NCBI GenBank assembly: GCA_963764685.1 | Contig: CAVXTT010000027.1 | Location: forward strand, 1-64,000 | Length of the DNA stretch: 64,000 nt | Direction: 5' to 3' | DNA from: CAVXTT01 sp963764685 | GTDB lineage: Bacteria; Bacteroidota; Ignavibacteria; Ignavibacteriales; Ignavibacteriaceae | Shown here: positions 57,363-64,000 of the stretch, one piece after another | How positions within the stretch are numbered: position 1 is the first letter of the stretch | Layout of the letters: each line of letters starts with the position of its first letter | Translations under genes and position numbers: made by a program | Notes under the pieces: generated by a model | What the model saw: only the letters and a program-made list of their open reading frames with translations | Database searches by the model: none | What the model was told of the DNA's origin: nothing

Positions 57363-59607
57363 TCAATCGGGGATGCTGACCAGCGCATCGTACATTTCAT
57401 CTCCATTCCTGTAAAACCATTCAGCCTTTTTGAAATTATTTTCAAGAACGAAATTAAAATTGTCATCCCCCTTGTATCTTCCTGCAAAAGCTGCAATCCT
57501 CATCGCCCCCTTAAAGTCCCTGCATTCGAGCATATATTGTGATAGTCTGTAAAGGGCATAGCTGCTCTCATAGTTGTTGACAAAAAAAGTCTTATCGAAT
57601 TGTTTCTTAAAAAGCGAATAATCCTCATCCAGTCCACGTGCCAGATCGGTAAGCACGGGAAATGATGCATAAGAATAGGCTTTCATATTCAGCTTTTTTA
57701 AGACTGAATACTTATCGTAATCACTCCCCTTTAAGATACATTTTAAGATTATCCTCACCGTTAATTAACGTCCTCCTAAGCGAGGAGAGATAAGCTAATG
57801 ACCGGTTAGGTTTCTGCTGTTCAATTTTATTGTAGAGAGAATCAGCTTTTTCTTTCATATTGAGGTGAACAAAAAGATCTGCCAGCTTAAACTCAATGTT
57901 ATAATAGTAGCTTGTATTATTATAATACTCAAGGTTCTTTAATATCAGCTGCACGGAGGTTTCTTTTTCTTCCAGTTCTGAGAGGCAGGCAACCAAACCC
58001 AGCAAGGCTGAGTATTCATTGCTGACATTAAGCACTTCCTGAAAGACGGATTGTGCTTCGCCAAATTTCTTCTGATCAACAAGCTGCCATCCTATTTTAA
58101 GCCGGTCAGATACATAACGGGGGCATTCTTTTTGAATTATTGCCTTTCTGCCGAAGTAATATGTAGCCTCATCTTTTGTCGATCCGCTTTCTACGGAATT
58201 CAGAAATCTGTAATAATCCTTCACAATAGCAGAAACAGTCCTCCCGTAGATTTCCGGAAAATCTATATCAGTATAAAGTTTTTTGAATTTTTCTATCCCA
58301 TAGGTCCTGATAAGATAATCAGAGAAAGATCCGGCATATATATATGAAAGACTCGAATTTTGTCTAAAAAAGTTAAGATAATTAAATAATTCTTCAAGTC
58401 TTACCTTATATCCGTTCTTATATGCCAGTGCTGCCATTGAGTGAATATAATTTTCGTCGTACATAGGGTCCGCGGCTGTAGCAGCGCCTTCAATAAGTGC
58501 GGGGTTAAAATTATCTGCTATCTTAAAAATACCCTTGCCGAATTCTGCAGTAAAACAGTGTGCTATTTCGTGCCTGAGAGTTGTATTATAATTATTATAG
58601 GTTGTATATGTCTGCAGCAGCCACGGTTTTGCTACATCAGCACTGGAAGAGCCAAATAATGCACCTTTCTGATCAGCACTGGCAAAAATATATGAAGTGA
58701 TCTTTTCACCCGGGGCCTGGTGAAAAAACTTAACAAGCTCGCTGTAATAATATTCGTGGTGAAGAGCTATTACTTTAATAAGCCGCTTATTTATAAGGGG
58801 AGAATAATGTATTGAAAAATGTTTTGTCTCAATGCTCTCACTCAGTTCTTTTTTCAATTCCCTCTGAGTGGTTGAGAAACGGAAATAAGGAGAAATATAT
58901 ATGAACAGACCTGATATTAATGACAGCAAATAATAGAATATGGAGACGGTGGATCTTTCGTCCGGTAAAGATAATAGGCATAAAGGAGAATCAATACGGA
59001 ACCGAAGAAAAGAATATTAAAGAACCTGTATAGAACTAGTCTCCCTGCCAACGCTTAATCCTTCATCGTAAATAGTCCCCGGGAAATATCCAATCAAGCG
59101 GATTATAAAAATATACCTGCGGGTTAAAATAAAATTCGAAAAAAGGTATCAGTGCATATTAGAAAACAGAAGTGCAATAAAAATAACCCAGGGCGCCCGC
59201 CTTGGAGATAAGATAGCTTATGCCTGCCATAGTACTACCTATAAGGACAGCCGGGAAGTGTAATTACCGTATAGAATGCAGTACCATCTAGTCAGTGAGC
59301 AGTTCTGTCCGAATATTGTATTCAGTAACCGATATAGCAGCGGGAATTATCAAGGAAAAGCGGGAAGGCAATTCTTAATCTTAAATAGATTTCTCTTTTT
59401 GCATTCTGATTCCCCATCCATATTTTGAGGAGAGAAGTAGTATATAGACCTGAAAAAATAACAAGTAGCAAGAGAATTCAGAACAGAAAATTCAAATCCG
59501 AATACCTCGGCAAGAGGAAGGTTTATAAGAACCAGGTTTAAGATAATAAGAAGAAATAAATAGACCGGCAGGTAGTTATATGTTCTTATTGCAGATAAAA
59601 GCTTCAA
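57363..59607 (-). pseudogene. Large membrane gluzincin-type metallopeptidase, many frame breaks
   Basis: Pieces at 59350-59607 (helices SAIRTYNYLPVYLFLLIILN), about 58930-59350 (fragments such as PAAISVTEYNIRTELLTD and NPLDWIFPGTIYDEGLSV in different frames), 57721-58929 and 57363-57758 add up to about 745 residues. The start is a TTG at 59607, directly after the murA stop. An N-terminal multi-helix part is followed by a zinc peptidase-like domain with HEIAHCFTAEF and, downstream, a Glu in ALIEGAATAADP. A TPR-like C-terminal part follows. The break at about 57735 lies in AAAGGGG. The 59.0-59.35 kb stretch needs at least four shifts, more than elsewhere, so true decay is possible. Confidence 0.6.
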
Positions 59608-60879
59608 TTAATATTCTGACCCTTCAACTCTTTCAATATCGGCACCAAGTTTTTTCAGTTTCTCTTCAATTTTTTGATATCCCCTGTCAAGATGATAAAC
59701 TCTAAGAACCTCTGTAATTCCCTCTGCAGCTAATCCGCCAAGCACAAGACTGGCACTGGCCCGAAGATCGGTTGACATTACTTTTGCTCCCTTAAGTTTA
59801 TCAACTCCCTTTATAAGGGCAGTATTTTCATTTACGGTTATATCTGCACCCAGTCTTAAAAGTTCCGGTACGTGTTTAAATCTGTCGAGATAGATTGTAT
59901 CTGTAACAAGAGATGAACCCCCGGCAAGACTCATATATACAGTCCACTGTGCCTGCATATCTGTAGGGAATCCGGGAAAAACAGAAGTAGTTACATCAGT
60001 TGACCTGGGATTAATATTAGTGGCATCAAGCTCAATATTATTATCTGCAACAATTATACGGCAGCCGCTGTCCTCCAGCTTGAGAAGAACGGCATCTATG
60101 AATGATGACCTGATGTTGTTTATACAAATTTTACTCCCGGTAATTGCCGCAGCTATAAGGAGAGTACCTGCTTCAATTCTGTCTGGAATTGTTTGGACAT
60201 TTGTGGAATGCAGTTCTTCAACTCCTTCAATCGTAAGTGTTGAGGTATTCATACCATCGATTCTTGCACCCATAGCCACAAGCATCTCTGCAAGATTCGT
60301 GATCTCAGGTTCTATAGCGGCATTGCTGATTACAGTTATACCTTTAGCCAGCACTGCAGCCATCATTATATTACCGGTAGCACCGACAGATGAAACATCA
60401 AAATGAATGCGTGCACCTTTCAACCTGTCTGTACGGGCTATTATATATCCTTCCGAAAGTTCTATTTCAGCCCCCATTTTTTTTAAACCTTCAAGGTGAA
60501 GATTTATGGGACGTGGTCCCCAGGCACATCCCCCGGGTAAAGAAACTTTAGCTTTACCAAACCGTGTAAGTAAAGGTCCCAGGACATAAACAGATGCTCT
60601 CATTTTTTTTACGTGTTCATATGGAGCTACCTGGCTGGTGATATTCGAAGTATTAAGCTGAAGAGTATCTTCTGAGAGTTCTGTTTCAACACCAAGCTGA
60701 TTAAGCAGCTTCATCATCGTATAAACATCGTTCAGAGCCGGGGTGTTAAATAATTTGTAATCACCTCCTGCAAGAAGAGATGCAGGCATAAGTGCCAGTG
60801 ATGCATTCTTAGCCCCGCTGACATCGGCAATGCCGGAAAGCTTTTGCCCCCCTCTGATAATAAATTTATCCAATTTCAA
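59608..60879 (-). CDS. murA: UDP-N-acetylglucosamine 1-carboxyvinyltransferase MurA
   Basis: 423 residues. First committed step of peptidoglycan synthesis. K25 in SGAKNASL, R94 in KKMRAS and active-site C118 in PGGCAWGPRP (the Cys that fosfomycin attacks) are present. Full length. Confidence 0.97.
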   Translation of the reverse strand: MKLDKFIIRGGQKLSGIADVSGAKNASLALMPASLLAGGDYKLFNTPALNDVYTMMKLLNQLGVETELSEDTLQLNTSNITSQVAPYEHVKKMRASVYVLGPLLTRFGKAKVSLPGGCAWGPRPINLHLEGLKKMGAEIELSEGYIIARTDRLKGARIHFDVSSVGATGNIMMAAVLAKGITVISNAAIEPEITNLAEMLVAMGARIDGMNTSTLTIEGVEELHSTNVQTIPDRIEAGTLLIAAAITGSKICINNIRSSFIDAVLLKLEDSGCRIIVADNNIELDATNINPRSTDVTTSVFPGFPTDMQAQWTVYMSLAGGSSLVTDTIYLDRFKHVPELLRLGADITVNENTALIKGVDKLKGAKVMSTDLRASASLVLGGLAAEGITEVLRVYHLDRGYQKIEEKLKKLGADIERVEGSEY

Positions 60880-60984
60880 ACCTGAAAGTGTTAGAATCTT
60901 TTAAACTACCTGAAGGAAATTAGAAATTAAGGGATGTAAAATCAATCACATTAGAAATTGTCAGAGAGATTTTTCAGGGATTTC

Positions 60985-61695
60985 TTAAGTTTCAACAATT
61001 ACAAATGAATAATTATCCGGTGCACCTCTGTTTTCTATAAGTTTTACCAGAGAAGGTGCAGATAGTTCGAAATCCTGCTTCAATATTTCCGTAAGCTCTT
61101 CATCGGAAACAACAGAATTCACCCCATCGGTACATATAAAAAATTTGAAGCCGGTATTGATCCTGGCTTTGCTGAGGTCGGTATCTACGATGGGAGATTT
61201 TCCCAAAGCCTTTGTAATAATATTTCTATTGGGATGTTTCTCAGCTTCTTTCAGAGTCAGTCTACCGTCATCCACCAGTTTCTGAACAAGGGAGTGGTCT
61301 TTTGTTAACTGGCGGAGAGTCCCGTTTGAAAAGAGATAAATGCGGGAATCACCCACGTGCCCCCAATAGATATTACTTTGTCCTAGATATATAACCTCGG
61401 CAGTAGTTCCCATTCCTCTTACTTCCGGATTATTATATGCGTAATTTCTTAATTCAGAGTTTGCAAGTTCCAGGGCACTTTTTATTCTTTCAAGATAATC
61501 GGATTGAGAAGAATTTTTAAAATAATTAAATATAGTCCTCACCGTAAGGTTAGACGCTATATCTCCTGCATTATTGCCTCCAAGTCCATCACAGACTATA
61601 ATCAGCAAGCCATCGTCGATTTTATGAGTTCCCACACTATCCTCATTGAGGGAACGTTTTAATCCTGTTCTTGATTCAGTTACATACTTAAACAT
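60985..61695 (-). CDS. PP2C-type serine/threonine phosphatase (Stp/PrpC-like)
   Basis: 236 residues. TGLKRSLNEDSV, VCDGLGGNNAGD, MGTTAEVIYL, WGHVGDSRIYLF, FFICTDGVNSVVSD and GAPDNYSFVIVE are the PP2C motifs with the metal-binding Asp set. Such phosphatases reverse PASTA- or Hanks-type kinase signalling; no kinase gene is nearby. Confidence 0.95.
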   Translation of the reverse strand: MFKYVTESRTGLKRSLNEDSVGTHKIDDGLLIIVCDGLGGNNAGDIASNLTVRTIFNYFKNSSQSDYLERIKSALELANSELRNYAYNNPEVRGMGTTAEVIYLGQSNIYWGHVGDSRIYLFSNGTLRQLTKDHSLVQKLVDDGRLTLKEAEKHPNRNIITKALGKSPIVDTDLSKARINTGFKFFICTDGVNSVVSDEELTEILKQDFELSAPSLVKLIENRGAPDNYSFVIVET

Positions 61696-62011
61696 ATTTA
61701 TAAGCCCATTTCAAGTGGTATCCGGGGTAGTAAATTTAAGCTTTTTTAATCAATAAATGAAGTTTCTAAAAGGGATCCTAACAAATGTAACACTTTTACT
61801 CAAAAACCCTGGTAGGATCTGTTTAGCCGGGCAGAAGTGCATATTCCTGCAAACCGGAAATATATTTTGTATCCTGACTTTGATCCTGCCAATCTGCAGG
61901 CAGGTCGATTCTTATTGGTCTGTATAATATTACCAATTCAAATGTCTGAAGGCAGGTCTATGTTAGCTTTATAGTCTGTTTATCTTAGGTACGGCTACGG
62001 AGTATATACAG

Positions 62012-62074
62012 ATGATAAACAAATGATAAACGGATGATAGAATTGGTTTAGGGTCAATTAGGGTTGGTTTAGGG
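62012..62074. repeat. 11-bp-period repeat (locus D)
   Basis: ATGATA at 62012, 62023 and 62034 (11-bp spacing), then TTAGGG at 62048, 62058 and 62069 (10 and 11). The two halves use different motifs. The gap 61696-62635 has no gene I can support; a frame at 62371-62601 lacks coding signs. A hairpin CCTGCC/GGCAGG lies near 61890-61910. Confidence 0.65.
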
Positions 62075-62255
62075 TATAAAAACAAAGTTAGTTGATATTT
62101 ATACTCTCAAAACTTTTTTTAGTTTGATTTAATAAAAGTGATCGATTTAGAGTATAGGTAGAATCTGTCCAATTTCTCTTAATCTTCACAATAATCAATA
62201 TAATATAAATACCACGAGGGATTTGACCAGGCACCTAACAAAAAAAAGCCTCTAC

Positions 62256-62350
62256 CCCCTACACAACCCCTACTATGTCCTACTAAACGCCTACTATAAC
62301 ATTACCATCGAAGAAGGGTTGTATGGAGGTTAAAGGGGTTAAGTACCGGG
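62256..62350. repeat. 10-11-bp-period repeat, pyrimidine then purine arms (locus E)
   Basis: CCTAC at 62258, 62269, 62279 and 62290 (spacing 11, 10, 11), then G-rich units GGGTT, GAGGTT, GGGGTT and CCGGG between 62316 and 62350 at roughly 9-12 bp. The right arm is broadly complementary to the left. Confidence 0.6.
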
Positions 62351-62635
62351 AGAGATAGGCCTGGAGATAAGTGTTTGGTCAGATCTTTCCGGGTTATTGC
62401 ATTAAATCCAATAGGAGTTGTCTGATCCCCTGTTCTTATAAACATTTGTATAATACCGATATTCCGGGAGCAAAACCAAGCGCTGTATATAATTTTATTG
62501 TTCCTTTTTTATTTTCTTATTTCATTATTTGGGACAGATATGATTCCCCAAGAGAATATTCCAGGATGAAGGAATTACTTTTGCTTAACAGATCAGCATA
62601 ATTTTATATTTGTTTCTTATTTTAATCTAAAATAT

Positions 62636-62720
62636 GCGAGAGTGGCGGAATTGGCAGACGCGCTAGACTTAGGATCTAGTACCGAAAGGTGTCGGGGTTC
62701 GAGTCCCCGCTTTCGCACCA
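62636..62720 (+). tRNA. tRNA-Leu (anticodon UAG)
   Basis: 85 bases including an encoded CCA. Acceptor stem GCGAGAG pairs with CTTTCGC. The anticodon loop CTTAGGA inside CTAGA/TCTAG gives TAG, reading CUA-type Leu codons. A long variable arm (TACCGAAAGGTGTC) and the T arm GGGGTTCGAGTCCCC are present. Confidence 0.97.
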
Positions 62721-62738
62721 TCTATTTTCGAGGTAAAG

Positions 62739-64000
62739 TTGGATTCCAAAATTAATGATATTTCTTCTTCGGAGAAGGAACTTGAAGTAACGTTAAGTTA
62801 TGATGAAATTAAAGAAGAAATTGAAGCAGAAGTAAAGAAACAAACCAAAAAAATTCAGATCCCGGGTTTCAGAAAAGGGAAAGTGCCTTTGCCGATGATC
62901 AAAAAAATGTACGGGGATGCTCTTGAATATGAAGCATCCGAAAAAGTTGCAAATGCACGTTTCTGGAAAGCAGCCGAGGAGCAGAATCTAAATCCTATTG
63001 GACGTCCTGCTCTGAAGGATATCAAATTTACTCCCGGATCGGATCTTTTCTTTAAAGTTCAGTTTGAAACAATTCCGCTGCTGAATATTGAGAATTATAA
63101 GAATAACACTCTTTGAGGTTCCTGATCTGCACGTGCACGATGAAGATGTGGACAGAGAGATATTATATATCAGGAATTCAAATCGCATCCTGGAGCCTGT
63201 GGATAAGGTCGGCAGATGATCAAGAATTATATTATTGAGGTTGATGTAGCACGGGTTGATGAGAACGGTATACCTGTCATAGGAACAAAAAGTGAAAATC
63301 TTAAAATTGATCTGACCAATGAAAGAGTTCAGCCCGAGATAATTGAAAACTGCAAAGGACAAAGGGAGAGGTGATTCTTTCTCATTCTCATTTGATGATC
63401 AAAGAACAGCTAAGAATGAAACAGGTGAGGAATCAACAGTCACTGAAAAATTTATTTATAACGCTGAAATTAAAGGTGTTGAGAAAATTATACTCCCCGA
63501 GCTGAATGAAGAATTTATAAAGAAAGTTACAAAGGATAAAGCAGCTACTGAAGAAGAGCTGAAGGAACTGGTTAAAACCGACCTGACGAATTATCTTAAC
63601 TCACAGACCGAGGAACTTATCCGGAGCAGATTAGTAAACCATTTGATCCAGACCAATGATTTTGTCCCTCCGCAAACCTTAGTAAATAACGTTCTTGAGG
63701 ATCTGATAAAACATGAAGAAGAACATTCAAAGAAGGAAGGATGGAAACTTGACCGTGAAGAGGCTTCAAACAGATTAAAGAAATCTGCAGAAAATGAAGT
63801 TAAATGGTTCCTGATAAAAGACAATATTAAAAAGAAAGAAAACCTGATTATCGGAGATGAAGATCTAAAATCCCTGGCACAAAAGGATTCGGAGAACACA
63901 GGCATTACCGTAGATAAACTCCTTAATTATTATAAGTCATCCAATTACAAAGAAAAGATCGAAGACAGGAAGCTTTTTGATTTCTTAAAAGAGAATAATA
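62739..64000 (+). CDS. tig: Trigger factor, frame broken, cut by window end
   Basis: Ribosome-bound chaperone. A TTG at 62739 with AGGT before it starts DSKINDISSSEKELEVTLSY. The ribosome-binding signature is QIPGFRKGKVPLPMIKKMYG. The frame breaks near 63112, 63215 and 63370; successive frames read FEVPDLHVHDEDVDREILYI, IEVDVARVDENGIPVIGTK and DSFSFSFDDQRTAKNETGEE (PPIase-like domain), and then a long C-terminal helical arm runs to the window edge. As an essential-type gene directly behind a tRNA, the breaks look like sequence errors. Confidence 0.92.

Noticed and set aside
62371..62601. 76-residue ORF upstream of tRNA-Leu
   Set aside because: No ribosome site, domain or compositional sign of coding.

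Overview
The window is an AT-rich bacterial chromosome segment that looks like Ignavibacteria or a close Bacteroidota/Chlorobiota relative. This lineage call is an inference from gene style: a CarboxypepD-type TonB receptor, a sortilin/BNR propeller protein, a MacB-like exporter with separate ATPase and permeases, split methylmalonyl-CoA mutase genes, and combined NirK and NrfHA nitrite metabolism. No 16S rRNA is present. Roughly 20-25 single-base frame breaks, several in normally essential genes (guaA, efp, tig), point to indel errors in a draft assembly rather than gene decay. I give the restored gene spans.

Layout. 1-500: mosaic of dispersed palindromic repeats. 600-11640: a nitrite/NO region with an Fe-S Rrf2 regulator, a membrane 4Fe-4S protein, NirK fused to cytochrome c, NirV-like protein, a DUF6448-type protein, SCO, a RIC di-iron protein, an FAD oxidase, NrfH-NrfA and an alginate-export-type outer-membrane barrel. 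The same inverted repeat, ATCAGA-N8-TCTGAT, lies before the regulator gene and before the first operon gene. 11640-13920: repeats and broken outer-membrane and BNR genes. 13920-17520: surE, a VWA membrane protein and comF. 17520-18110: six palindromes. 18110-34240: mostly housekeeping genes on the minus strand (argS, rsfS, panD, mazG, phoH, radC, guaA, gcvH, accC, accB, efp). 34820-43830: methylmalonyl-CoA mutase and epimerase, GPx, a TonB receptor, pckA, an aspartate aminotransferase and a methyltransferase-like protein. 44330-54550: a small orphan gene, the sortilin/BNR protein, a four-helix-bundle gene inside an inverted-repeat cassette, and a five-gene MacAB-TolC-type exporter. 54780-64000: cca, an AI-2E family permease, a fractured membrane gluzincin, murA, a PP2C phosphatase, tRNA-Leu and tig, which runs off the end.

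Two unexplained things stand out. First, five intergenic loci (near 11.9, 34.5, 44.1, 62.05 and 62.3 kb) contain short units repeated every 10-11 bp, usually in two opposed arms, with a different unit at each locus but the same period. Second, a 523-bp element at 48118-48640 is bounded by inverted copies of a 16-bp tandem unit, encodes only a four-helix-bundle (S23/IVS-type) protein, and supplies the stop codon of the gene before it.
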